NCBI RefSeq assembly: GCF_023343835.1
Contig: NC_064435.1
Location: forward strand, 38,650,603-38,714,602
DNA from: Lagopus muta
Taxonomy: Eukaryota > Chordata > Aves > Galliformes > Phasianidae
Length of the DNA stretch: 64,000 nt
Reading direction: 5' to 3'
Shown here: positions 1 to 11,700 of the stretch, in pieces
Layout: the number at the start of each line of letters is the position of its first letter
Numbering within the stretch: position 1 is the stretch's first letter
Notes under the pieces: model-generated
Database searches by the model: none
The model's input: only the letters and a program-made list of their open reading frames with translations
What the model was told of the DNA's origin: nothing
Translations under genes and position numbers: made by a program

Positions 1-765
1 TGCTTGATTGTGCTACCATACAATACTCAGATGTATTTTCTCCATTCTGTATTTCCTCACTGTAGGAAAACTGTCCCATTGTTTTCTCCTGAACCTCTTT
101 CTCAGAAACTACGGTGACACTTTCAACTACTGCTTTCTTTTTTCTAACACGTCTTGGCCCAGGGGTGGGAGGCCTATAAAAATGAGGTCTGATATTTTCC
201 TCAGGAACATTGCTTACATCTAGATCAGCACAATTGTTCCTCTGACAGATATTATAAACATCCATTTTTAAATCAGACTCTGATTCTTTATCTGAGACTT
301 CTGTGTGCAGTTGCTTTAATGACTCTTGTTCTTTACCGTAGCTGTCCAAAAATGGAGCATCCTTTTGTTTTATACATTCTGATACATTTACACTGGATAA
401 GCAGTCTTCTGCACTCATCACAGAATTGTAAATGGTGGCATTTTTTTCATCAGGAAAGCCAGCACGACTTACAGTGGTTGTCCATTTAATAGTTTCTTCC
501 TCCTTAATTTTGAATCGAACTTTCATTTCCACTGTCATACTGCCATCTTGATTAAGGTGAACAGACTTCTCAATGTCATCTTCAAACTGTGCCACAGATA
601 AGTCTTCCCCATTAACTATCTGATTTCCTCCTATGCCTTTATGATTGTCAGGAAGATAGGAAGAATCTGAGTTGTTATCATTTAAATTGTTATCATTGCT
701 GGACCCTTTACCAGAAGAAATGGAGAATATTTGAGATCTTGAGCTAGACATCACTTCAGCTCTCG
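1..765 (-). CDS. RP1: RP1, start of the large last coding exon (exon 4), partial at window edge
   Basis: This minus-strand exon begins after an AG acceptor at 767-766 and stays open to the window edge, about 254 codons without a stop. It continues the split codon left by exon 3 (phase 1), so the protein resumes near residue 271 with TRAEVMSSSRSQIFS. Visible features are a Ser/Asn/Asp-rich linker, the segment MTVEMKVRFKIKEEETIKW, and a basic Pro-rich motif RPPTPGPRRVRKKK, which I recognise as characteristic of RP1 just after its doublecortin domains. In human RP1 this exon encodes most of the protein of over 2000 residues, so most of the gene lies left of the window. RP1 is a photoreceptor axoneme microtubule-associated protein needed for outer segment disc organisation. 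The acceptor is the least certain boundary, because its pyrimidine tract is weak; an alternative AG lies about 12 bases further 3'. Confidence 0.9.
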
Positions 766-3569
766 CTACCAACAATTACATTTAAAGAACCCAAGTTCAT
801 TCAGTAGATGGAGAGTAGAGCAGACAGATATGATGGATAAGGATCCAGATGGTCAGACAGTAGACAGGCAGCAAAGGAAAAAACAAAGAGAGAGAAGAAG
901 AAATGAGAAAAATTAGTACAAAGGAATTTAATAAAGTTTATTTCCTAGAGTATTAGAAAGAGAAAAAGCATTAAAAAGTTTGCTATTGACTTCCAGAAAT
1001 TCTTAGAGAGCAAAATGCAACAAATTTTAAATAAAATATTGAGGTTTTAACTACTTTTTCTCTTCCATTTTTTTTTTAATAGACACTGAAATGCCAGAGC
1101 TATATTTCTACTTCAAGCTCCAAAGCCTGAAAATGTAATATATGTTCTCATTGTGTACTCATCTGGGAGATGAGGTTACCTTGAACTTTTCAAGAGTTTC
1201 ATAGGCCTGCATTTGTTGGAGCTTTAAGCTAACTTTATATTTTTTATTATATTTTCCATTATATTTTTTCCTTAACAATCACTTGCATATCATCTCCTGT
1301 TAGTCCTAACAGCGAGTACTAAAATGTGTCAGTCAATATGTAAATACATCTCTTAATTCAATAATCTGCAAGATATGAGTCATTACTATGAGCAGTGTTA
1401 TTGACATCCGTGACTAAATGTTTCAGATTCAGTCCCCAAGACTGACCCTCTGTGGAGAAGTAATCTCCATTTTTGAAGCATTTGAACAGCTTATAAAATC
1501 TGAGTTTAAATCAGGACATTCTGAGATGCATTGTATGCTACAGTACACTAGATGATAGTTTAAAACCCAGTCAAGCCAATGAGCATACTGCTAGACTTCA
1601 GTAAGTTACGAGCATAGGCCAATATGATCTTGCATGCACATTAAATGCTCCTAAAATATAATTTGATTAATCTGTAATGACTTGGCTTTTTAAAAAAGCA
1701 CATCTCATCTCATCTCACTTCTTGTTGTAACCATGACAAGGTGAGAGATAAAGAACTTGAGATAAAAAAACAAATTTGCTGTCTTTCAAGCAGTTCCTCC
1801 TGTGTGAGTGAAACAGTGCATGAATATCCACACAAAGACATCTACATCTAAAGTTATAGAAGCCTTCATTTAATAGAACTGCCTTTCTTGTAGGAAGGTA
1901 TTTTAACACAAGTAATATTAACTATATTTCTTGAATTTTTTGTTTGTGTGAATAACGAACGGTTTTATATAAAGACCTTAATGATTGAGATATTACTGAT
2001 ACAGACAGGTGTCTATAATTTCAGGAGAAATGCATTGTGCGTTTCCCATTCATATACTTTCCCATGAATCAGAAATAAAAATTTTTACTAATTCCTCTAA
2101 CAAGGACCAAACCCAGTGTTTTCCAAAGTAAAATCTCGACCTCTATTTTCAGAAAATTTAATAATTCAGACATTATCATTAATGGGATAATCACTGCATG
2201 GAATATGAGGTTTTTTGTTGCTTTTTTTTTTGTCTCAGTTAAAGAATCTCTGACTATTTTTTCTCTCTTATTCCTGTTAACTAAGGATTAGACAAAGTTT
2301 ATCATATTCTCAACTATTCACTTTTTTTTTTTTTTTAAACATCATTTCAAGCCTGGATTTCTGACTCAAAGCAGAATTTCAATAGGAATTTTGAACTCCA
2401 GAATTTTCATTCACAAAATGTTCCAATTCATTTTCCTTTGACTCATTACTGATGCCTTGAAAACAGCTCTCAAGCTATGAAAGTCAAGAACACAAAGGCT
2501 GTGAAGACTGAGAAAAACTGAAATGAATAGTTTGGTAGATACATTACAAACTGTGAGGGATATGGAATAAATCTCTTCAAGTAAATGGAAGCTCAGCGTC
2601 TTATACAGCAGGATGCTCCATTACACAGTGAAGTTGCCATGGAAAAAATCTCAGTATAGAAACAATTACAGCGTACCCCGAGCTTTACAGTACAGCATAC
2701 AACTATATCATGAGAGTGAAGTACCTCTGGATTAAACAACTTCTGAGACAGCACTTCTGCCTACAGCATACTCTAAGGCTAAGGATTCATGCATGTCCTA
2801 AAGTCCTACTGTTGCATCATTTTGTTCCCCATAGCCTAAGGCTTTTCAGCTGGCCTGGCTTCTCTTCATATTCTTAATCTAGCAATCTCACATTCACTGA
2901 AATTTCTCAGTGGCACAATTTCTTGAGTAGTCAAAAGAAAAGCATATATCACGGGTATGAGGATATAGGAAAGAGTGACAATCTCTGTAGGCTTCACAAA
3001 AAGAGTTTGAATTTGTAAGTGGATGAGTGTTATAATGAATTTCATGTCTATGCTGACTATGTGACATAGGAAAATGTGAAAGTCAAGATAATAAGCCAAA
3101 TTCCCATTTGCTAAATTTTGAAAACTGCACAAAAGTTTTTCTCAATCAATTTAGCTAGTTAAGCATTCTGAAGTAACCTTTGGGGTCTCTTTTACCTCTG
3201 CTATTATTAAATGTAATACCCCTCCCCCCAAATAAAGAAAGAAAATTAAGTGCATTAACATAACAATAACAATCAAGTTCATTGAAATATAATATACATT
3301 TTGATTTGAATCCTTGTTCTAAATCAGCCAGTTTGAGAGAAAATACGCATACTGAGTTCTTAGCAGAAACTCATATTTTAAAAGGAAAATTAACTTCAAA
3401 AAAACTTAATTTTATCTTTCTAATTCCTACAGATGATTTAGAACAAAAATAAACAGTTTCACTTGGTCTTTTTGAATATCCTTGATCCCAGTAAGATTGT
3501 CATGGTTTATATCTTGTGCTGCGAGAGATGAACCAATTAGTAAAATATAAATTAATTCAAAGAACTTAC
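766..3569 (-). other. RP1: RP1 intron 3
   Basis: This is the interval between the exon 3 donor (GTAAGT reading down from 3569) and the exon 4 acceptor at 767-766, 2804 bp. It is AT-rich with T-rich runs near 2220-2232 and 2323-2336. I see no recognisable gene or repeat in it. The short open frames at 1715-1909 and 2866-3132 have no family resemblance and look like chance. Confidence 0.8.
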
Positions 3570-3741
3570 TGTTTTCACTTTCTGACTTCAAATTTGCTTT
3601 GGGGTACACACGATTTGCAATTCCAAGTAATCTGGCAGGCCGTGAATACCCAAGAGATTCATAATTACTTGGTTTAAAAGGCTCTCTCCCTGCTGCAACT
3701 ACAGCTCCAGAGCACAATATCAGGGCCTGAAGATTAGGAAC
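3570..3741 (-). CDS. RP1: RP1 exon 3 (end of second doublecortin domain)
   Basis: This 172-nt exon encodes 57 codons plus one base, from [20 protein letters not shown] to NLKSESEN, residues 214-270 of the protein. It has an acceptor TTTGCAG before 3741 and a donor ACA|GTAAGT after 3570. Phase 0 at the 5' end matches exon 2. The length equals what I recall for human RP1 exon 3 (c.616-787). The [19 protein letters not shown] stretch is the C-terminal strand and turn of the second doublecortin (ubiquitin-like, tubulin-binding) domain. The exon then enters the linker to the low-complexity region. An A-rich plus-strand tract at 3747-3780 supplies the pyrimidine tract of the acceptor. Confidence 0.93.
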
Positions 3742-5046
3742 CTGCAAAAAAAAGGGGGAAAAAAAAAAAACAAAAAAAAACCCACCACCATAACATTAAT
3801 TTCTCCATCTCAGCAACCACAAAAAATAATGTAAGAGATTTATCTTTTTCATGCTTTAATATCTTCACTTCTTAGTCTCTACATTATTTTACAGCTGGCT
3901 ATTAAATATGTAACACAGAGCAGAATTAATTTTTCAATTCCTATATGGAAATTTCTCTCTCTGAGGGTATGTCTTGTTATATAAGTATACTAGAAAAAGA
4001 GTTTAAGAAGACTTGGATACAGATAAAAATTTCCTTATAATATACAGCCATGGAAAAAGAATGCATTTGTAGGTAGGTATACATATGAACACAGAGGAAG
4101 AAATGGAAAATTCAGACTACATCACAAACTACACAGACTACATACTTCATATGTACCACCACAGAGGAACAGGACAGAATCCTAGAACAATTTCTGATGG
4201 AAAAGACCTCTGGATATCATCTAGTGTAACTCGCAGCTCAAACAAGGTCTAACTTCAGATCAAGTTGTTCAGGGGCTGTCTAAAATCTTTGAATTTATAT
4301 TCCAAGATATACTGCAAAATGAGGCTTGTAAACTGCACTTCTCAGACATATGGAGAGTTTCCCAACCTAATGTAGAATTTAATAGAAGATTTGCCCTCAA
4401 CAGACACTCTGCACGGAACTCCCTTCCCAGATTCAGGTCTTCAGGTACAACCACAAGTCCCCTCTGTTGTTAAATACTGAAATGAAGTTGTATAGAACAA
4501 TGTGTGAAATGAAAACCAGAATTATTATTGCTGCAACTTCTTGGCTTAAGGTACAAAACTTGGTCTGTTGTTCAGGAACTGAAGAAAATAAGATCTCCTA
4601 ATTTCAAGTAATTAACTAGCAAGCCACTCCCCATTTGTGTAATAATAAAATATCTATGTCTATCACATACTACCTATAGTATTTATAAAACATTTCAAAA
4701 CAGAAAAATTGCATAAATACTAAGGGAAGTATCTGTGTAATTAGGCAAAATATATATATTTCTATATATAACTGAGATTATAACTGGAAGAGGCTTAAGA
4801 AAGAAAAAGAAAAGTTACTTTTCTTGATGACTTGAAATACAATGTTCCTGCTTGCTTCTCTCCGATTACAAGATTTGTATGCAATTATTTCCTCCAAGCT
4901 AGTTAGCCTTACAGAGGGAAGACAGCTGAAATTCAGCACATTAAACTACACCATGTCAGGGTCCTAAGTGATATAATCATCAGTTTTCTAAAAAATATTC
5001 TAGAAGCAAACATAAAGCAATCATCAGCGCTCATTTTCATTCTCAC
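3742..5046 (-). other. RP1: RP1 intron 2
   Basis: This 1305-bp intron runs from the exon 2 donor (AAAG|GTGAGA) to the exon 3 acceptor. It carries an old CR1 remnant (listed separately) and a short TA-rich run near 4749-4770. Nothing else is recognised. Confidence 0.85.
4174..4455 (-). mobile_element. Old CR1 LINE 3'-end remnant in RP1 intron 2
   Basis: On the plus strand the sequence starts with a degenerate CAGAATCCTAGAACAATTT, followed by a GGAAAAGACCTCTGG block and a CATCTAGTGTAACTC block, the reverse complement of a CR1 3' terminal region. It is heavily diverged and 5'-truncated, so an old insertion. It lies in the same orientation as RP1. Confidence 0.6.
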
Positions 5047-5685
5047 CTTTCTGCCATCAGTGGTATAAAGTTTTGCAACTGGATACTGCATTAATTCACT
5101 CATGTAATCCAGAAAGGCCTCAAAGGTTTGTGTATTTTTCTTTCCCAGAACTATGGTGCGTCTGAGTCTTACATCTCCATTTTTGAAAACAAGCATCTTT
5201 TTGGGAGTTGTTATTTTGCTTTCTTGATGGCCAAATCCATCTTCATTCTCCTTTGCTAATTGCACAGCTCGACGACGAGCACTGACAGGCCTACTGATCT
5301 GCCAGGGCAGTGGCTTTCTGCTAGCCCGTTCTAGGTTGATAGGCTTCATTTTCCTCTGATGGGAGCAAATATAAGATTTTCCATCTTCAAGATCCTCCAG
5401 ACTGGTGATGCTGTGTCTCCCTTTTGGCGTACTGATATTCCTTACTCCAAAAGGTAACGGGACCCGTTTAGATAAGCTATCCAGCAAGGCATCAAATGTT
5501 TTGTAAGACCGGTTGTTAATGACCATTTTGATTCCATTAAACTGAGGATCTCCACTTTTATAAAAACAGATCCTTTTGGCCACTACAGGTTCAGTAACAT
5601 TGAAATGGCGTGTAGATAAACTCTGTTCACTCTCAGAGGAGTTTGGCTGATTCACGGAGTAACTGCTTGAAAGAGATTCACTCAT
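5047..5685 (-). CDS. RP1: RP1 exon 2 coding part (start codon, doublecortin domains)
   Basis: This 639-nt segment encodes residues 1-213, from MSESLSSSYSVNQPNSSESE to KLYTTDGRK. Doublecortin domain 1 spans about residues 36-118 (KRICFYKSGDPQFNGIKM, then a KSYICSHQRKMKP end). Domain 2 starts near residue 161 (PKKMLVFKNGDVRLRR) and is completed by exon 3. Between them is a basic linker with SARRRAV. The start is well supported: the frame opens at this ATG just inside the exon, with context GCCAAAATGAG (A at -3). The donor AAAG|GTGAGA follows residue 213, the counterpart of the human exon 2 end at c.615. Doublecortin repeats bind microtubules, and RP1 localises to the photoreceptor axoneme; in people, truncating mutations cause retinitis pigmentosa. 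Confidence 0.96.
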
Positions 5686-5697
5686 TTTGGCAGCACT
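5686..5697 (-). other. RP1: RP1 exon 2 5' UTR and splice acceptor
   Basis: A short 5' UTR segment, AGTGCTGCCAAA, lies between the start codon and a CCCAG acceptor (AG at 5699-5698; an alternative AG at 5697-5696 would shorten it by two). The start codon therefore sits about 12 nt into exon 2, and at least one upstream non-coding exon is implied. Confidence 0.7.
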
Positions 5698-5699
5698 CT

Positions 5700-5759
5700 G
5701 GGAAAAAAGAAAAAAGAAAAAGAAAAGAAAAAAGAAAAAAAAAAAAAAGAGAGAGAGAT
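5700..5759 (-). repeat. Long polypyrimidine tract / GAAAA-type simple repeat at the RP1 exon 2 acceptor
   Basis: Plus-strand 5701-5757 consists almost only of A and G (AAAAAAGAAAAAAG units, a long A run, then GAGAGAGAG). On the RP1 strand this is about 55 nt of uninterrupted pyrimidine directly before the CCCAG acceptor. Confidence 0.85.
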
Positions 5760-8700
5760 GAATGTGAAAGTTTTCTTACAGTTAGCAATAATACAGTCTT
5801 AATTTTAGAAAAAAAAAAATCCAGAGAATTTATAAGAAAGGAACAGCAGCTAGTTATGCCAAAAATCATTGGATTTAAATGGATCCAAGCTGTTATCTCT
5901 AAATTCCACAAAGACTCCAGTACTGTCAGATTAAGTTAGCATAGCTCCACTTGTAAGTATTCCCAAGCACTCTCCAATGTAATTTCAAATCTCTTATTTT
6001 GGTACAAGAGACCTTTCCTTAGAAGAAGGCACTTTGTCAGTCTGGAATGATAAGTAGATGTTTTCTTTCTTGAGAAAGAAGCTAATGACAGCATTTCAGA
6101 TTTAATACATTAGTAAAATCTTTATGAAAAGAGAGCAATTTGTGCCTTGGCTCAGTCCATATTCAGTACAAAATAACAAAACTGAAACAATACATTTTAT
6201 TCTGATCTCATATGTTAGTTTTACACCAAGGCAAATCCATTGGATTCAGAGAAATGATTTCTGGTTTACTACATTGTAAATTATATGAGAATTAGGCCCA
6301 AAGCATGTTTTAAAGTTATGATACGTCATAAATCGACAGATCATTTGCTTTTCTATAGTGTCTTATATTTCATAATAAATCACTTTGATATTTTAAACTA
6401 ATTGAAAAACATTAAAAATCATATTTATTTGTAAAGACAGAAGTCTTTAAAGTCCTTATGAAGACACAACAACCTTAGGTATTCTTCAGCAGAAGTAACA
6501 GTTTTCAGTAAGTGATAAACTTAAATACTGGTCTTTTAAATAGATGCCAGATTGTTTCTGAAGAATTTATAGATTTCATGCTTGAGAGACGACCACTCTC
6601 ACCACAAGCGTTCCCTGTGAATCTGATCTACATACAGATACGTTAATTGGAATCCTTTAATTGAATAAAATTGCTTTATCCGAATGACTAGTTTACCTTG
6701 TCTAGAATGTAGAATAGATATGACTAGTCATCTAATCAGCCTCGAAGAAGGAATTTCAGCACAGTTCTACTAAAAAGCTGTGTAGCAGCCTCAGGGAATA
6801 TTAATAATCAAAATAATAGAAAATAAATTCTTTGACAGTGTCACCTTGATGCAGCGGCCATATTGACTAATGGAACAATCTCTTCTGGCTACTCTGTGTT
6901 TTTTCTTAATAAAACTATGGCAAAGTCTTCTGAAATATTTTACTATTTACTACGTTTCACTTTCAAAACCGATAAGAAAATGTTGCCAATTCTCAACACA
7001 AAGTTCAAATAAAGTCAGATTTGACAAAATTTTCTCTTACTATGTTCTTAGTCTTTTTCAAAGAAAAAAAAAATGTTTTCAGTTTGTGTGTTTTCCCTTT
7101 ATGGAGAGTTAATATCTTTTTAAATGTTGCTCTCACTACAAAAATTATAAGTTTGTTTGCTTAGGTTGTTTTTTGTTTTTTGTTTTTTGGACAACGATCA
7201 GGGTAAAGGAAAAAACATCATCTTCTAATATACTGTATATATGGCAAATCATATTCATTTTAAGTAGTATGACTGGAAAAAAAAAAAGATCTGCATAGAA
7301 TGAAGTACGCATATACACATATATTTAGGTTATCAAATCTCCATTTAAAGTAACAAAACAACAACAACAAAAACTGGAAGGAATATGCAGGGAGAAATTT
7401 CCAAGCCTGGCAGCAGCAAGTTACACAAGCCAGTCCATGATGGCTAGAAAAACTGCTTTTGAGCAGTGATGGGGCAGAGATCTATTTGTACTGAGATCAT
7501 AGAGAGATACAGTTGCTTGGCATTTTTGACACACCTAGTCATTAGCTGCTGCATTTTTCACTACAGTTCTAAACAGAAGTTTTGGCAGATGTGTTAAGCC
7601 TAGGGACACAATTTAGATCAGGCATTTTAAGTCTCATGCCTCATTCTTATACCTAGTGATGTTCCTAGAGGAAATTCTTCCAGGGCACTTGTATTGCTAG
7701 CTACAAAGAGAACCTATTCTGCTCAGAAAATGTACTATAAGGACATCAATAACAGCAGAAATGTTCTTCAGTGATCTGCATGCCAAATTACCCCATTCAA
7801 CTGACCAAGATGACTTCAGCTAGCTAAAGTAGTTCAGACAGGTATCTGCAGCAAACCATTGTGACATTCAATAGCCAGGGAACTACTCAGTTTCTCAGCT
7901 AATTTGTACAATGTCTCACTCTTCATAAAAAATGGAAATAAATTTCATCGAACAATACAAATATTCATTCATACAATAGGCTTTTTAAGGTAGATTTTCT
8001 CCTAAGGCTGCTGATAAAAATCATCTTTGAATTAGAATCTCAGAAGTTGTTCTGGATATTTGTACTGGTGTTAAACATTCGGTTATGCAAGCATCAGTAT
8101 TTAGGATAGAAACACAATATATTTTACATGGAAATAATTATTAGACTGAAAAGTAAAGAAAGTAAAATAATAACATGTACATGATTTGAATATAATAACA
8201 TGAAATAATTTGAATTTGATAGCATGAAATAATTTGAATGTACAAAAGTAACTAAGAAGTCTTCTTTACCCATAAAATGAATGATAGTTTTAACAGGGAA
8301 CTGATGGCTGCATAGCACACCACGTCTGAACACATTCTAGTATTAATTTTAACCACAGAAAATTCTTATGCATCTTTCAAATATCTTATAACTTATAAAT
8401 ACCAAATATTTAACAAATTAATAATCAACATACTGTATAAATTGCTGTTTCATTCTACAGGTGATCACATTTTCTCCTAAAATTAATCTATAGTTAAATG
8501 TTCTTAACATGATTCACAGCGTCTGTTAAGATAACTACAACACTGAGAATTTGATTCTTCAAAAGACTGGAACAGAATTCAGAACTGGATCTCATTGCCT
8601 GCATTCTCACAAACCAAATCAGTCTTTCAAAGTTTTTACACAAAAATGCTCAATTTAATAAAGACACTAAAAGGAACAGTTTATTCTAGACTATAAGGAT

Positions 8701-11700
8701 ATAACCACTGCCTTATAGCTGTCAACTATTGCATGTAATTTCATTGTACTCACCCACTGTCACATCCTATGTAAATAAAATTGTGGTTAGTTTCTTTTCA
8801 GAGATTCATAAATTGTACGTGTGATTATCTATAGCAGAAGAACTGAACATCCTCAGTGTTATTCCAAGCGTGCGCAGCTCAAAAAGACATCATAATCCAT
8901 CTGCTTAATCTTGGCTAATGTTAATCACCAGACTAGGTTCACCTTAGGTAGCCATTGTTCAGAGCAGGCTGTCTAACAACTCATTCAGCAAGTTCTCTTA
9001 TATTATTTTTAAACCTTATTTTTCTTTTAAATATTTCACGTATATAATTTGCTTTTCACTTAAATCTCTCAAAAGAACCACAAAATAAAAATGGGAGTAG
9101 ATAACATAGGTCATCTGATCTACCTTTTTATCTATATAGAGTTACCCTCCAAATTAAATTTTGTAATAATATAAATATTAAATGCTTTCAGAGATGGTGT
9201 TGCTACCAACAACTTTTTGAAACTATTAACTGTCTCTTGGCATTAAGTCTTTCTTCTGCTCAATCATCTGGTAAAGATGACGATCTCTGCCATGAAGATT
9301 CTCTGATATTTTCTCTATTCAAACATCACTCTGAAAATAATCCCACGGTTGTTGTTTTGTTTTTTTTTTCACAATACTCAAAGTATTTCACAGTCTGATG
9401 GTGTTTCTCCTCTATGAGGCATTCTGCAGTTCTACTTATTGGAAAAAAGGTGATGCAATGGTAATAAATGTAAGTGATATAATTTGCGAAGATAAAGGGA
9501 AAATATATCAGAAGTAATTTAGTTAGACCACTGACTGTTGGTGATTTTTTTCTCTTTCCAGTGGAAACACTATGTCCTCAGATGGTAACTGTTCCATCTA
9601 ATTACTACCAGATGTATAATCTGGTTTACTTAATCATAATCTCTTTACTTAATCAGGATTATAGCAAGCTCTCAAAACTAACAGTGTATAACAGTAACAA
9701 AAACACTTTACTTTGTAACTGTTTTACTTAGTAAAGAATTCAATACCCATAAATTTTAAAACGCTGATTCAGTTCTATTTTTGTAAGACATAAGGGAACG
9801 AATATTAAAAGATTTGACTATAAACATCACTTTCTTAAATGTTATGTTAACATAGCTATTTAAGTCCTTGATATCTCTGATCTTGTCTATAAATTTCTGA
9901 ATGTGATGCTTATATTCCAGCCAGTATTTTGTTTTTTATTCTTCTAACTCTTCTCCAATAGCTTACACAGGCTGCCAGGTTAGCAAATGTATTTGTCAGC
10001 ACAAACAACACCCGAATGTTCATGAATTCAAAGCTGTGGAACTTTCTGATATCTTATCACACTCTTGGAATTTTTCATTGAGTTGTTTCTCTTTGAAGTG
10101 CATGATATAAAATATAATTGCTACTCTCATTAGCCTTCCAGTGCACGCAGTGCCACTTTTCGTAACTTACTAATGCATCAGTTGCTTCCTAGCACCACTG
10201 GAATCTGAGACCCACAGAATGATACATCTTGAGCCTGGTGGGGACAATAAACAAGTGCTATCATTTGATGCTATGAGAGCCCTGTAAGTCTTTATAAGGT
10301 TTCAAAGGGCTCACAAAAAAAAAAAAAAAAAAACCAAAAAAAAAAAAAAAAAGTGTTCAGACATGTGCAACTTAAAAGATCCACTGCATTCCTTCTTGTA
10401 CTACAAACACTCCACTTAGAAAAAACAAAACAAAACAAAACAGAAGAAATCATCAACTTTACAGTAAAATAGCATTAATAGGACTTGCTTTCCATTCCAA
10501 TTATACTAGAGGTGACACAGATTATCACAGTCCTGTAACTCACAATAATCACACAAAAGCACTTTTCATTTGTACACACAGGCAGCTTGACTGGCATTCA
10601 TGAAACTACTAAAATGATGTGAAAAGAATTTGGTCATAATATTTGGAGAAAATACGTTCTATATTTTGTAAACAAAAATCAGGGAATACAAAATTAGTCT
10701 TGAAAATGTAATAATGCAAAATATGGCCACATGAGACACGATCTCAGTGACAGAAATTGCAATTGCAACTGGGATTGCAGTTTTCTGTGTTGTTGTTGCC
10801 TTTTTCACTTTCAAATCTCCAGAACACCTTTGGATCTCAGTTCTGATACTAAACATTACATCTAACATCAATATCCCCCTTGCTCTTACTATTTTATAGG
10901 AGTTATTGACTTGTCAGTAGTTTGCTTCATTGGTAAGGCTACAATTTTGCTCCTACTTTTTAAGAAACATTTATTTCCTTCATTATGAAATGTTTAACGA
11001 TTACAGAATTTTGTTGTAGATGTACGTAAAATTTATTTTAACTAAATCATCTATGGACTAAAATATAAACACAATTTACACAAATACAGGGTAGTTTGTT
11101 CCTCAGTTTCAACTAGTAACTATTTGAGTTGTTTGTTCTGGTTTGTCAGTAGAGAAAGGCGCATCACTTGTGTTCGATTCATTCCACTTTTCTAGGGCAG
11201 AATAGATCAACTTCTACAACTATTTGTTTTCCTTTTGTGACTAGAAAGGAGCCTAGTCAACTAATACATTTAATTAACAAAACTTAAACAGAATGTCTCT
11301 CAACTTAGGAACTGGATCCTGTAGGAACATAATTTGAAAGCGACCTTAAGAGGATATGCTATTCCTCCTCTTTCCTTAATTGACTCTACTTTGCCCTATC
11401 CACACCAGAGGAACATACCGCTCTTCATTTTTATGGTTACTTTTTAAATCCTATATTTCATTTCATTATTTTCTAAATGATGACAACATATTTCTTCTGC
11501 TGTTTCTATAGCCTCCCTTCTGATCCATATGACAAAAGCCATTTTAGTTCTTATTTAAGTCACAGTTTACATAAACTCAAAAGTACTGATGTCAGCTGAA
11601 GAGTTGCTGTCTTATTCCACAACATGACTGAACAGGTGGTACTGAATAGATTCACTGTTCACTGCAAACATAAAAATTACAGATAAAGACAAGAGACAGT

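Noticed and set aside
5643-5939. A Lys/Arg-rich open frame on the plus strand
   Set aside because: It translates the antisense of the RP1 exon 2 start and the GAAAA simple repeat.
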